This document shows positions 1 through 8,886 of a DNA stretch of 57,074 bases, one piece after another. The notes below the pieces were generated by a model. That model was not told the origin of the DNA. It did not search any database and saw only the letters and a list, made by a program, of their open reading frames with translations. The translations under genes were made by a program, and so were the position numbers. How positions within the stretch are numbered: position 1 is the first letter of the stretch; the number at the start of each line of letters is the position of its first letter. The stretch spans positions 1 through 57,074 of the forward strand of contig CALAPY010000096.1 in assembly GCA_937891015.1 (NCBI GenBank), read 5' to 3'. This DNA is from UBA2108 sp002713215 (lineage in GTDB: Bacteria > Bacteroidota > Bacteroidia > Flavobacteriales_G > Salibacteraceae).

Positions 1-1
1 T

Positions 2-1960
2 GGTGAAATAAATGAAACCAATAAGATTGTAATTGAGAGCCATAACGGAATTCATACGTATAGTTCTTCTTTTGATTTTTTTACAGCTGTATTCAATGAA
101 GTCTTTGGGATTGAAAAAGAATTTGAGGTTCGTCATTTGTTTAATGCACTTAGTGGTTGGCTACTTATATTATTTACAGGTCTTATTGCTAAAGAGGTAC
201 TAGGTTGGAGAGCGGCCGTTATTGCCATTTTCCTTGCATTTATTTCTCCCCGTTTAATGGGCCACAGTTGGAACAACCCGAAGGATATCCCCTTTGCCAT
301 GACCTACGTATTTGGGTTTTATTACATAATGAAATATGTGACCAATATCAATAACCTTACCTGGAAGCATAAGTTTATGGCGGCGCTGGGTATTGGATTG
401 GCTATCGGTATTCGTATTGGGGGTTTAATTCTAATTGGCTACCTGCTTTTGTTTACGGCGCTTTATTATCTATACAATTCAGGAAGTCTGAAAAATGCTT
501 TTTCAAAGGATGGATTCATAAAGATTAAGGAACTAATTATTTCTTCTATTGTGGTTTCCTTAGGCGCCTATATAATTGGAATAATGTTTTGGCCTTTTGC
601 GCTTGATAATCCCATTTCGAATCCAATGACTGCATTAGCCGAAATGTCGGATTATGCAACACGGGTTGGAATACGACAGTTATACGATGGTGCCATTGTG
701 TGGAGTGAAGATTTACCAGACTATTATACCTTGCATTACATTTCCATGACTACACCCATAGTTGTGTTACTTGGGGTGCTTTTCTTTTTTGTTTTTATTC
801 GAAAAAAGGAAAATAAGAACACTTTCTTCTGGAAATTTGCACTGTTTTTCGCATTTATATTCCCCATATTTTACATTTTCTACAAAGAAAGTATGGTGTA
901 CAGTGGGTGGCGGCATACACTCTTTACCTATCCTACGCTGTTAGTATGCTCAGCAATGGGATTTGAATACTTAATTAGGCAATTTAAAGCGCAGAAAACC
1001 CAGGTCATAATAATGAGTTGCATTCCAATTTTAGCAATTCATCCTCTTGTTCACTTTGTGAAGAACAGTCCGTTTCAGTACATCTATTTTAATGAGTTTA
1101 TCGGAAGCGTTGACAAAATGGTGGGTAAATACGAGAACGATTATTACTACCACAGCTCAAAGCAGGCTTATGAATGGCTTAAAGAGAATGTGGAAGTAGA
1201 TTCTCTGAAAGAAGGAGAGAAAATAAAAATACTCTCAAATGATCACCAGTCTGTTGCCTATTTTGTAGGTAACGACACCAACCTGTTTTATAGAGATTAT
1301 CAACGATATTATGAGCGTGGAGATCGGGACTGGGATTATTTTATTGTTGTTAATAATTACATCAATCCAGGGCAACTTCGAAGAGGGATTTGGCCACCAC
1401 CTAATACGGTTTATGAGGTTAAAGTGGACAATACAACCATAGGAGCGGTATTGAAACGAAAAACCTATAAAGACTTTAAAGGTATGGATGCTTTAAATGC
1501 CAATAACCTTCCCTTAGCGATTCAACTCTTAACGGAGGCAATTCAGGAAGACCCTATGGTTGAAAGTGCCTACCTAAACCTGGCGGATGCTTATTTGAGA
1601 GCCGGGCAATACGATAAAGGAATTGAAACTACCAAGGCTCTACTAAAGATTTACCCTAAATACGATAAAGCATTTTACTCTCAGAGTATCCTGCTGTTGA
1701 ATCAAGGAAAGTTTAAAGAGTGTATTGAGGCATCAAAAATTGTTTTAAAATTAAACCCTAAGTTTAATAACTCCTATTACATAATCGGTGTGGCTTATAT
1801 GCAAGCCGGTGATCCGAACTCTGCCATTAAGAGTCTCAACACCTGCATCGAAAAAAGTCCAGGGTTTAAAGCAGCCTATGCTATGCTTGCTGAGATATAT
1901 AAGCAGCAGGGTAAGACACAGGAGGCTGAATACTATCAAAACATAGTGAAACAGTTATAG
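2..1960 (+). CDS. GT-C (family 39-like) membrane glycosyltransferase with C-terminal TPR repeats, 5' partial
   Basis: The reading frame is open from base 2, so the true start lies upstream of the window; the first in-frame start-like codon (TTG at 137) is internal. The visible N-terminal half has many hydrophobic segments and a HSWNNPKDIPFA stretch typical of protein-mannosyltransferase / ArnT-like GT-C enzymes, which take sugars from polyprenyl-phosphate donors at the membrane. After roughly residue 480 of the visible part come at least three TPR-like repeats (for example around LPLAIQLLTEAIQEDP). The next gene, 4 bases downstream, is a GT2 enzyme of the type that makes polyprenyl-phosphate sugars, so the two may act in one glycosylation pathway (inference). 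The acceptor is unknown. Confidence 0.8.
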   Translation, partial: GEINETNKIVIESHNGIHTYSSSFDFFTAVFNEVFGIEKEFEVRHLFNALSGWLLILFTGLIAKEVLGWRAAVIAIFLAFISPRLMGHSWNNPKDIPFAMTYVFGFYYIMKYVTNINNLTWKHKFMAALGIGLAIGIRIGGLILIGYLLLFTALYYLYNSGSLKNAFSKDGFIKIKELIISSIVVSLGAYIIGIMFWPFALDNPISNPMTALAEMSDYATRVGIRQLYDGAIVWSEDLPDYYTLHYISMTTPIVVLLGVLFFFVFIRKKENKNTFFWKFALFFAFIFPIFYIFYKESMVYSGWRHTLFTYPTLLVCSAMGFEYLIRQFKAQKTQVIIMSCIPILAIHPLVHFVKNSPFQYIYFNEFIGSVDKMVGKYENDYYYHSSKQAYEWLKENVEVDSLKEGEKIKILSNDHQSVAYFVGNDTNLFYRDYQRYYERGDRDWDYFIVVNNYINPGQLRRGIWPPPNTVYEVKVDNTTIGAVLKRKTYKDFKGMDALNANNLPLAIQLLTEAIQEDPMVESAYLNLADAYLRAGQYDKGIETTKALLKIYPKYDKAFYSQSILLLNQGKFKECIEASKIVLKLNPKFNNSYYIIGVAYMQAGDPNSAIKSLNTCIEKSPGFKAAYAMLAEIYKQQGKTQEAEYYQNIVKQL

Positions 1961-1964
1961 TAAC

Positions 1965-2705
1965 ATGGGTAGAAATCTAATCATAATTCCATGTTATAAT
2001 GAGGGTGCAAGGCTTGAAAAAGACATTTTTATAAGAAGTGTTGAACAATATAATTTCGACCTACTGTTAGTCAATGATGGGAGTAAGGATGATACCATTG
2101 ATAGGCTTAACGAACTTGCTGCAGCTAAACCGGAATCGATAAGGGTGCTCGATTTACCAAAGAACAAAGGTAAGGCCGAAGCTGTTAGGGAAGGAATGAA
2201 TGCCGCTTTGAAGTGGAAGAACTTTGATATTGTTGGTTATGCTGATGCCGATTTGGCAACACCCTTTGCAGAATTGGATCGGATTTCTCACCTGTTTAAG
2301 CCCCATCATTCTTTTCTTTTTGGTTCCAGGGTTTTGCTACTGGGGCACCAAATAGAGCGATTAAACTCTCGCTGGTTGTTCGGTCGTATTTCAGCAGGTT
2401 TTGCTGCCCTAACATTAGGTCTGGGCGTACATGATACACAGTGTGGAGCTAAGTTTTTTAAATCTGATCTTATACCCGTTTTATTCGATAGACCATTTTT
2501 AAGTCGATGGTTATTCGACGTTGAGCTTTTCTTTCGAATGATGAACCATTTCGGTAAAGCCGAAGCAGTTAAGCAGATGATCGAAATTCCTTTGGAAATT
2601 TGGATTGAAATGGGAGATAGTAAACTAACGGTTATGGACATACTAAAAGTTCCATTCGAATTATTGAGAATCAGGTGGCATTATCAAAGTAATGCTAAAG
2701 GTTAA
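1965..2705 (+). CDS. Family 2 glycosyltransferase (dolichyl/polyprenyl-phosphate glucosyltransferase-like)
   Basis: A 246-residue GT-A fold enzyme. It opens with IIPCYNEG (nucleotide-sugar binding strand), followed by NDGSKDDT and the DADLATP motif that carries the metal-binding DxD. The QCGAKFF segment in the middle is characteristic of the Alg5/dolichyl-phosphate glucosyltransferase branch. No membrane anchor is obvious. It starts 4 bases after the GT-C gene and overlaps the following ABC ATPase by 14 bases, indicating translational coupling. The likely product is a lipid-phosphate sugar used by the upstream GT-C enzyme; the sugar cannot be told from sequence. Confidence 0.85.
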   Translation: MGRNLIIIPCYNEGARLEKDIFIRSVEQYNFDLLLVNDGSKDDTIDRLNELAAAKPESIRVLDLPKNKGKAEAVREGMNAALKWKNFDIVGYADADLATPFAELDRISHLFKPHHSFLFGSRVLLLGHQIERLNSRWLFGRISAGFAALTLGLGVHDTQCGAKFFKSDLIPVLFDRPFLSRWLFDVELFFRMMNHFGKAEAVKQMIEIPLEIWIEMGDSKLTVMDILKVPFELLRIRWHYQSNAKG

Positions 2706-3675
2706 AGGACTGCACAAAAGGTTTGTAGGGGAAAGAACCCGGTTGGTTTTAAAAGGAATCAACTTTCAGGTCAATAAGGGACAGCACATTTTTATTATTG
2801 GTGAAACCGGAAGTGGAAAAAGCACCTTGCTCAAATCCATTTACGGTATTTATACTCCCGACAAGGGAAAAATCTGGTTGGAAAATAAACAACTCGAATT
2901 TGGTAAGCAACTTATTCCGGGGTTCGATACCATGAAACTGGTAGAGCAGGATTACAACCTTAAAAAATTCAATACCGTTCGATCGGCTATTGAATCTCGC
3001 CTGGAAGTAGGGCTCACCAAAAAAAGCAAAACAGAAAAGACCAACGAATTATTGGAGTTGTTTGAGTTAAGGAAATTGGCCTCCCGCCAAATTTTGGAAA
3101 TCAGTGGTGGTCAGCAACAGCGATTGGCTTTGGCCCAGGCATTTTCACAACTACCTAAATTACTGTTGCTTGATGAACCCTTTGCTCATCTAGACCCTCA
3201 ATTGAAGACCAACATATTTAGGTACTTGGAAAAATGTATTCGTGAAGAGGAGGTTACTGTTTTAACGGTAACACATGATTATAATGAAACCTTAAAACAT
3301 GCCAATTGGGTGATTGCAATGGAAAATGGCAAAATTGCTCAGCAGGGGAGTGTTCGGGAACTGTACAATAATCCGGTAAACTTATATGTGGCCGGGTTAC
3401 TTGGTAGTTTTACCACGTTGGAATTGGAAGACTCCGTTTGGTTAATTAGGCCGGAGTATGTTTCAATTTCCGGTAAAGGCAAGTATTCCGGAGTATTAAA
3501 GTCAATTCGATTTGGTGGTGGACACTTTGAGCTGGAAGTCGATTATAAGAACCAAGTACTTGTTGGGCTGAGTTTAAATGATACTGAGCTAAAAGAAGGA
3601 CAGCATGTACAATTTAATCTTAACCTTTGCCTGAGAGTTGATCCCGGTAATAAAATTGTATCCTATGAAGGTTAA
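2692..3675 (+). CDS. ABC transporter ATP-binding protein with C-terminal TOBE-like region
   Basis: A 327-residue ABC ATPase. Walker A GETGSGKST is at about residues 37-45, the signature ISGGQQQRLALAQA is near 140, Walker B LLLLDEP near 160 and the H-loop VTHD near 195, so the ATPase looks intact. The last ~90 residues (LIRPEYVSISGKG onward) resemble a TOBE-type regulatory domain as in polyamine or sulfate/molybdate import ATPases. No permease or binding protein is nearby, so the substrate is unknown. It overlaps the GT2 gene by 14 bases and ung by 11 bases, so these genes are probably one transcript. Confidence 0.85.
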   Translation: MLKVKGLHKRFVGERTRLVLKGINFQVNKGQHIFIIGETGSGKSTLLKSIYGIYTPDKGKIWLENKQLEFGKQLIPGFDTMKLVEQDYNLKKFNTVRSAIESRLEVGLTKKSKTEKTNELLELFELRKLASRQILEISGGQQQRLALAQAFSQLPKLLLLDEPFAHLDPQLKTNIFRYLEKCIREEEVTVLTVTHDYNETLKHANWVIAMENGKIAQQGSVRELYNNPVNLYVAGLLGSFTTLELEDSVWLIRPEYVSISGKGKYSGVLKSIRFGGGHFELEVDYKNQVLVGLSLNDTELKEGQHVQFNLNLCLRVDPGNKIVSYEG

Positions 3676-4333
3676 AATTGATGAGGTTTGGAACGAAGCA
3701 TTAAAAGATGAATTTGAAAAAGACTATTTTGAATCACTGGTTTCTTTTGTAAAGAATCAATACGCTTCAAAAACCATTTACCCTCCTGGAAATCAAATTT
3801 TTTCTGCTTTTGATTCTTGTCCGCTAGACCAATTAAAAGTGGTCATAGTAGGTCAAGACCCTTATCATGGATATAAACAGGCAAACGGCATGTGTTTTAG
3901 CGTGGTTGATGGGATTCCACACCCACCTTCACTGGTCAATATTTTCAAAGAAATTGAAACCGATTTGGGTTTACCTTATCCAACTTCAGGTGATTTATCC
4001 CGCTGGGCCGTTCAGGGGGTGTTCCTGCTTAATGCTACACTTACCGTGGAGGCTGGAAATGCTGGGAGTCATCAAAGAAGAGGTTGGGAGACCTTTACCG
4101 ATGCTGTTATTGAACGCATCAACAATTGCTGTGAAAATGTGGTGTTTATGCTCTGGGGAGGTTATGCCAAAAGAAAGGGAAGTAAGATAGATCGAAACAA
4201 ACATTTTGTGTTGGAGTCCGGGCATCCTTCTCCCTTAAGTGCCAATAAAGGATACTGGTTTGGCAATAAACACTTTAGCCGATGCAATCATTTTTTAACC
4301 AAACAGGGTTTAACACCTATTGATTGGGCATAA
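3665..4333 (+). CDS. ung: Uracil-DNA glycosylase
   Basis: Family 1 uracil-DNA glycosylase of about 222 residues, the normal size. It removes uracil from DNA in base-excision repair. Diagnostic motifs are all present: the water-activating loop GQDPYHG, FLLNATLTVE, and the DNA-intercalating loop HPSPLS. The frame extends upstream to a TTG at 3638, but the ATG at 3665 (MKVKIDEVW) gives the usual N-terminus and an 11-base overlap with the ABC ATPase gene, so that start is preferred. Confidence 0.95.
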   Translation: MKVKIDEVWNEALKDEFEKDYFESLVSFVKNQYASKTIYPPGNQIFSAFDSCPLDQLKVVIVGQDPYHGYKQANGMCFSVVDGIPHPPSLVNIFKEIETDLGLPYPTSGDLSRWAVQGVFLLNATLTVEAGNAGSHQRRGWETFTDAVIERINNCCENVVFMLWGGYAKRKGSKIDRNKHFVLESGHPSPLSANKGYWFGNKHFSRCNHFLTKQGLTPIDWA

Positions 4334-4345
4334 GAGGAAGTTGGT

Positions 4346-4885
4346 TTGAGCAATTACGTTTTTAAATCGCAAAGGCTTGGTTTTCGAAATTGGATCGAAA
4401 CGGACATTCCAAAGATGGTAACCATTAGCTCCGACCCTGATGTAATGGAATTTTTTCCAGATGTTGCTACTCCCGAACAAACACGGGAATTTATCCAACG
4501 ACTTCAAACTTCATACAACAATAAAGGCTACTGTTATTTTGCAGTCGATCGATTGGATACCAACGAGTTTATTGGCTTTATAGGGTTGTTGGGTCAGAAT
4601 TACGAGTCTGAGTTCACCCCTTGTGTTGATATTGGCTGGAGACTGGGTAAAAAACATTGGGGATTGGGTTTTGCCACAGAAGGGGCCAGGCGTTGTTTGG
4701 AATATGGGTTTAAGGAGTTGAAATTACCTCAAATCATATCTACAGCGCCAGCCATTAATAGGAAGTCGATTCATGTGATGGAAAAAATTGGTATGACTAA
4801 ACGCTTGGATTTTATTCATTCCAGGCTAACCTATAACAAAAGGCTGCAGAATTGTATGTGTTACGAAGCAAGGCCAGCTGATTAG
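4346..4885 (+). CDS. GNAT-family N-acetyltransferase (RimJ/RimL-like)
   Basis: A 179-residue GNAT acetyltransferase. The start is a TTG preceded by AGGAAG at 4335-4340; it is preferred because the first strand (FKSQRLGFRNW), which the fold needs, lies before the first ATG. The acetyl-CoA binding region is GLGFATEGARRCLEYGF, followed by the NRKSIHVMEKIGM helix typical of the RimJ/RimL branch. The family acetylates ribosomal protein N-termini or small amines; the substrate here is unknown. It follows ung by 12 bases. Confidence 0.85.
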   Translation: MSNYVFKSQRLGFRNWIETDIPKMVTISSDPDVMEFFPDVATPEQTREFIQRLQTSYNNKGYCYFAVDRLDTNEFIGFIGLLGQNYESEFTPCVDIGWRLGKKHWGLGFATEGARRCLEYGFKELKLPQIISTAPAINRKSIHVMEKIGMTKRLDFIHSRLTYNKRLQNCMCYEARPAD

Positions 4886-4933
4886 TTAGTATAGTGGTAT
4901 AAAATAATCGAACCGCATTCTCATTTGAAATTG

Positions 4934-5533
4934 ATGACTAGGTTACTTGCGGTATCAATAGTATTCTTCTTATTTTCTATCAATTCGTTTTCTGCTGATG
5001 ATTCAAGCAGAACCAGAATTCAGGTCAAGGCAAAAGAGGCTATGACCTATTGTAAAAAGGAAGGGCTGAATTCTCAATTTTGCATATTACTTGATATGAG
5101 TATTCATTCCGGAAAGAACAGAATCTTTATTTACGACTTTAAAAAGGATTCAATTACAAGTACCGGATTATGTTCCCATGGGTGTTGTGAATCCGATTGG
5201 GGATCAGACTGGACAAAAGACAACCCTACCTTTAGTAATGTGCATGAAAGCCATTGCTCTTCATTGGGAAAATACAAGGTGGGTAAAAGGGGATACAGCA
5301 GTTGGGGAATTAATATCAATTACAAACTCCTTGGATTAGAAGCGAGTAATAGCAATGCTTATGACCGGCTCATTGTTCTGCATTCATGGGATTGGGTTAA
5401 GGCAGAAGAGGTATATCCGGATGGGGCCCCGGAAGGGTGGGGTTGTCCTGCAATTTCAAATCAACTAATGAAACAGGTTGACCATTTGCTTAAGAAAAGC
5501 AAATCACCTGTTTTGCTGTGGATATATAAATAA
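4934..5533 (+). CDS. Secreted murein L,D-transpeptidase-like protein (YkuD_2 family)
   Basis: About 199 residues with an N-terminal signal peptide (hydrophobic run ending near SFSA). The C-terminal half carries the hallmark residues of the L,D-transpeptidase-like YkuD_2 family: a histidine in LIVLHSWDW and a cysteine in EGWGCPAIS, the predicted catalytic pair. Such proteins act in the periplasm on peptidoglycan, but enzymology of this branch is poor. A TTG at 4925 in the same frame would add MKL; the ATG at 4934 is preferred. It ends just before a strong hairpin terminator shared with tRNA-Lys. Confidence 0.8.
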   Translation: MTRLLAVSIVFFLFSINSFSADDSSRTRIQVKAKEAMTYCKKEGLNSQFCILLDMSIHSGKNRIFIYDFKKDSITSTGLCSHGCCESDWGSDWTKDNPTFSNVHESHCSSLGKYKVGKRGYSSWGININYKLLGLEASNSNAYDRLIVLHSWDWVKAEEVYPDGAPEGWGCPAISNQLMKQVDHLLKKSKSPVLLWIYK

Positions 5534-5556
5534 GAATTTTACGTTGAACAGGGAAT

Positions 5557-5592
5557 AAAAAAGCCCCTTCAGAATGTCTGAAAGGGCTTTTT
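5557..5592. terminator. Bidirectional intrinsic terminator
   Basis: A 13-base stem with one mismatch (AAGCCCCTTCAGA / TCTGAAAGGGCTT) and an ATG loop, flanked by A and T runs on both sides. It can end transcription of the L,D-transpeptidase gene on the plus strand and of tRNA-Lys on the minus strand. Confidence 0.85.
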
Positions 5593-5595
5593 AGG

Positions 5596-5668
5596 TGACC
5601 TGGCTGGGGCTCGAACCCAGGACCCTCTCCTTAAAAGGGAGATGCTCTACCAACTGAGCTACCAGGTC
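5596..5668 (-). tRNA. tRNA-Lys (anticodon UUU)
   Basis: Read on the minus strand, the 73 bases fold as a standard cloverleaf: 7-bp acceptor stem GACCTGG/CCAGGTC, D-arm with AGCTCAGTTGGTAGAGC, anticodon stem TCTCC/GGAGA with loop CTTTTAA (anticodon TTT), and T-arm CTGGG-TTCGAGC-CCCAG. The discriminator base is A. A genomic CCA end is not encoded. Confidence 0.97.
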
Positions 5669-5785
5669 TCTCAAAAATGAGGCTGCAAATATAAAATTCT
5701 AGTTAGACCAATTGACACAATTTTTTCGAGATTTTTATTTTTTTTCTATCGCTCTGAATTTCTTGGTTTTGGCTTCTTTTGTACG

Positions 5786-6298
5786 GTGAAAATTTATCTC
5801 GTGGGCCTGTCTGGAGTGGGAAAATCCTCCTTTGGTAAGCAATTATCGAATCGCTTAAAAAGTTCCTTTATAGACCTTGATCAGGAAATTGAGAAACGCG
5901 AGGGAAAATCCATAGCATCAATTTTTGAAAATGAAGGCGAAAAACACTTTCGAAAATTGGAATCTGCCCAACTTAGGTTACCTGATCCAACTCATTCTTT
6001 TGTAATGGCAACTGGGGGAGGTACGCCTTGTTTTAATGATAACCTAAACTATATGCTGGACAATGGCATTGTTGTTTATCTGACTCTACCAATTGCGATG
6101 TTAGCTTCCAGGCTTGTCAACTCTTATTCACGCCCTTTGTTGGGAACCAAGGGTAGGGAAGAACTTGAAGCCTTACTTGCCGAACAACTTAGGCAACGGG
6201 AAGTTTACTACACAAAAGCACATCTTTCGGTAGAAATGAAGAATATGAATAAAGAGAGAATGGATGCCTTTGTAAAGGAACTGGAAGCGAGGGTTTAA
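5786..6298 (+). CDS. aroK: Shikimate kinase
   Basis: A 170-residue P-loop kinase that phosphorylates shikimate in the chorismate pathway. Walker A is GLSGVGKSS at residues 7-15; the shikimate-binding DxD is in FIDLDQEIE, followed by the EGEKHFRKLE segment and the glycine-rich ATGGGTPCF. The lid contains SRPLLG. The start is GTG at 5786; no ATG exists before the P-loop. It converges with the PRTase gene and overlaps it by 4 bases. Confidence 0.95.
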   Translation: MKIYLVGLSGVGKSSFGKQLSNRLKSSFIDLDQEIEKREGKSIASIFENEGEKHFRKLESAQLRLPDPTHSFVMATGGGTPCFNDNLNYMLDNGIVVYLTLPIAMLASRLVNSYSRPLLGTKGREELEALLAEQLRQREVYYTKAHLSVEMKNMNKERMDAFVKELEARV

Positions 6299-6798
6299 TC
6301 CAGGAAAACAGCGTCCTTTTTTCCAAATTCCACTGCAATGTGTTCGTTCATGGTGGTAGCCAAAGACAAACCAACAAAATCTGCCGTAACCGGGTACCGA
6401 ATGTGTTTTCGATTCACAAGAATTACCGTCTTTAGTGACTTAGGAGCTTGATTCAACAGGTAACTCGCCGCATAAGCCAATGTTTTTCCTGAGTTTAAAA
6501 CATCGTCTACCAAAAGAACTGATTTGTTTTTGAATGTTGTGTTTTTATCAATGGTAATATCGTTGCTCAGCGGCTCATCCTTATTGAGGATTATTTCCAG
6601 CAGTTCAATATCAAAGTCAGCAATTTCCTTTAGGATTTTATGCAAGCGGGTGGCAAACTCATAACCTCTACCCAAAATCCCAACCAGGATTATTTTTTTC
6701 TCTTGAAAATAGTTTTCATGAATTTCATGCGCAATTCTTTCAACCTTGGCTTGAATTTCTGTGTGTTCTAAAATCTTATTCCGGTCTACAGAAGTCAT
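6295..6798 (-). CDS. Type I phosphoribosyltransferase (PyrR-like)
   Basis: A 167-residue protein with the PRPP-binding signature VLLVDDVLNSGKT and an upstream GILGRGYEFA loop, as in the PyrR / hypoxanthine PRTase group. The size and layout resemble PyrR-type proteins, but whether it is an enzyme or a regulator of pyrimidine genes cannot be told. It is the last gene of a minus-strand cluster after rlmD and the TPMT-like methyltransferase (23-base gap). Confidence 0.8.
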   Translation of the reverse strand: MTSVDRNKILEHTEIQAKVERIAHEIHENYFQEKKIILVGILGRGYEFATRLHKILKEIADFDIELLEIILNKDEPLSNDITIDKNTTFKNKSVLLVDDVLNSGKTLAYAASYLLNQAPKSLKTVILVNRKHIRYPVTADFVGLSLATTMNEHIAVEFGKKDAVFLD

Positions 6799-6821
6799 TG
6801 CTCAAATGTAATTCGATTTGT

Positions 6822-7409
6822 TTATTCCTTCACCAACTTAATAAACAATTCATTTCCCATTCGCGGCTTAATGGAATTGGTTGAAGGCTCCATGACATTA
6901 ATGCTGAAGTACCTGGAAAACAGAGGTCGGTACTCTTCTTCATTGCCACCGTAGGGAGGATGGTCAGAGAATAGGGGTACGCTGAAGAGTAATCCTACCA
7001 ACTTTCCTTTTGACTTTAGCAATCGTTGAGTTTGTTGACAATACCTTTCTCGTTCGCTTGGATGTAGGGCACAAAAGAAGGTTTGTTCGATCATTAAGTC
7101 AAACTGATCGTTTAAATCAAAGAAATTCCCGCAGATAAGGTGTTCTTCCGGAAAATCGGGAACCCGTTTTTTAAACAGGTCAATAGCCTCCGGTGCTATG
7201 TCAATTACCCAAACGTTTGTGAATCCGAGCTTATGCAAGGATTCAGCTTCGTAGGCATTTCCGGCACCAGGAATAATGATCTTCAAGTTTTTATCTACCA
7301 ATTGCTCAAAATAGGCTTGGAGTGGAGTAGAGGTATAACCTATGTCCCAACCGGTTTGGTTGGTATTCCAACGTTCATTCCAATAAGCTTCATCGTGAAT
7401 TAAAGTCAT
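6822..7409 (-). CDS. TPMT-family SAM-dependent methyltransferase
   Basis: A 195-residue methyltransferase of the thiopurine/thiol S-methyltransferase family. The N-terminal YWNERWNTNQTGWDIGY is the family hallmark; the SAM site is IIPGAGNAYEAESL with the acidic end of strand 2 in VIDIAPEA; EQTFFCALHPSERERY is also typical. The family methylates thiols, selenium or tellurium species, or halides. The natural substrate here is not known. It lies 8 bases after rlmD. Confidence 0.88.
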   Translation of the reverse strand: MTLIHDEAYWNERWNTNQTGWDIGYTSTPLQAYFEQLVDKNLKIIIPGAGNAYEAESLHKLGFTNVWVIDIAPEAIDLFKKRVPDFPEEHLICGNFFDLNDQFDLMIEQTFFCALHPSERERYCQQTQRLLKSKGKLVGLLFSVPLFSDHPPYGGNEEEYRPLFSRYFSINVMEPSTNSIKPRMGNELFIKLVKE

Positions 7410-7417
7410 TTTCGCAA

Positions 7418-8827
7418 TTATTTTAGTTCCAGTAGTGCTACGTTTTCAACGTGATGGGTGTGTGGGAACATGTCTACTGGTTGTACCCGGGTTACTCTGT
7501 ATTTCTCATCCAATAGCTGTAAATCCCTGGCCTGGCTCGCAGCGTTACAGCTCACGTACACAATTGTTTTGGCTCCCGAATTCAAAACGTTTGAAACTAC
7601 TTTGGGATGCATACCGGCTCGCGGCGGGTCTGTAATTATGACATCCGGTTGACCATTTTCGATAAAGAACTCCTGGTTAAGTATGTCCTTCATGTCACCG
7701 GCATAGAAGGTCGTGTTCGAGATTCCATTTTCCCTAGAATTTACTTTTGCGTCTTCAATGGCTTCCGGAACCGATTCTACACCAACGACCTTTTTTGCTG
7801 AACGAGCAACAAAGTTGGCAATGGTCCCCGTTCCGGTATATAAGTCATATACAACATCAGAATCAGAGATATTAGCAAAATCACGTGCTATTTCATAGAG
7901 TTTTAGGGCTTGCGTGCTGTTGGTTTGAAAGAAAGATTTGGCTCCTATTTTAAACTTAAGCCCTTCCATTTCTTCGGTTATAAAATCCTTTCCCGCGTAT
8001 AACTGAATGTCCAAATCATAAATGGTGTCATTCTTCTTTTCGTTGATTACGTATTGCAATGAGGTAATCTCAGGATACGTGGCTTTTAAATGGTCCATTA
8101 CCCTTTCAATTTGCTCTTTATTGTTTTCTCCAAACGAAACCAATACCATGGTTTCTCCCAGGTTGGTGTTTCGAACAATTAAATTTCGAAATAGTCCCTG
8201 GTGTTCTCTTAGGTTGTAGAACGAAAGATCGTTTTCAAATGCAAATTGTTTAAGTGAGTCCCGAACGGAATTGGAGAATTCACTTTGCAAATGACATTCT
8301 TTAATATCCAGGACTTTATCAAACCTTCCGGGAATGTGAAAGCCGACTCCTCTTTTTTCTTCGATTACCGTTCCAGCTTCCATTTCTTCCTGCGTAATCC
8401 ACTTGTTTTCCGAAAAGGTATATTCAAGTTTGTTGCGGTAAAAAGTAGTTTGCGGTGAGGCCACTATTGGCATTGTATTGGGTAGTTCAATTTTACCAAT
8501 GCGAGTAAGCTGATCAGTTACCTGTTTTTGTTTATAAAATAACTGTTCTTCGTATTTCAAATTTTGCCATTTACAACCACCGCAGGTACCAAAGTGTTCA
8601 CAAATGGGATCAATGCGTTTTTCAGAAAATTTCTCAACCGATATTACCTGGGCTTCCAGGTAATTTTTTCGCTTTCTAAAAACCTGGGCATTAACCACAT
8701 CGCCGGGAACCACATATGGCACAAAAACAATCTTATCGTTGTATTTCCCAACCGCTTTTCCTTCCGACCCTGCATCCACTATCTCCAGCCCTTCTATAAG
8801 GGGCATTCTGCCTTTTCTTCTTCCCAT
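7418..8827 (-). CDS. rlmD: 23S rRNA (uracil-C5)-methyltransferase RlmD/RumA type
   Basis: About 469 residues. An N-terminal TRAM RNA-binding domain is followed by an iron-sulfur cysteine cluster (CEHFGTCGGCKWQ), the SAM motif DLYTGTGTIANF, the DPPRAG motif and the catalytic cysteine in YVSCNAASQARDL. It methylates a uracil C5 in 23S rRNA, usually U1939; the exact target in Bacteroidota is inferred. A GTG at 8860 is in frame, but the ATG at 8827 (MGRRKGRM) is preferred because the region upstream holds the divergent rocD promoter. Confidence 0.92.
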   Translation of the reverse strand: MGRRKGRMPLIEGLEIVDAGSEGKAVGKYNDKIVFVPYVVPGDVVNAQVFRKRKNYLEAQVISVEKFSEKRIDPICEHFGTCGGCKWQNLKYEEQLFYKQKQVTDQLTRIGKIELPNTMPIVASPQTTFYRNKLEYTFSENKWITQEEMEAGTVIEEKRGVGFHIPGRFDKVLDIKECHLQSEFSNSVRDSLKQFAFENDLSFYNLREHQGLFRNLIVRNTNLGETMVLVSFGENNKEQIERVMDHLKATYPEITSLQYVINEKKNDTIYDLDIQLYAGKDFITEEMEGLKFKIGAKSFFQTNSTQALKLYEIARDFANISDSDVVYDLYTGTGTIANFVARSAKKVVGVESVPEAIEDAKVNSRENGISNTTFYAGDMKDILNQEFFIENGQPDVIITDPPRAGMHPKVVSNVLNSGAKTIVYVSCNAASQARDLQLLDEKYRVTRVQPVDMFPHTHHVENVALLELK

Positions 8828-8845
8828 AGAGCGGGCAAAAATAGA

Positions 8846-8853
8846 TATATTTG
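8846..8853 (+). promoter_or_regulatory. Bacteroidota-type -7 box for rocD
   Basis: TATATTTG matches the TAnnTTTG consensus 34 bases before the preferred rocD start. A clear -33 TTG is missing, so confidence is limited. Confidence 0.45.
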
Positions 8854-8886
8854 CAGCCACAAATCACGATTAATATTTTGGAAGAA

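Noticed and set aside
137..1960. Glycosyltransferase starting at TTG 137
   Set aside because: The frame is open back to base 2 and the upstream codons continue the protein, so the start lies outside the window.
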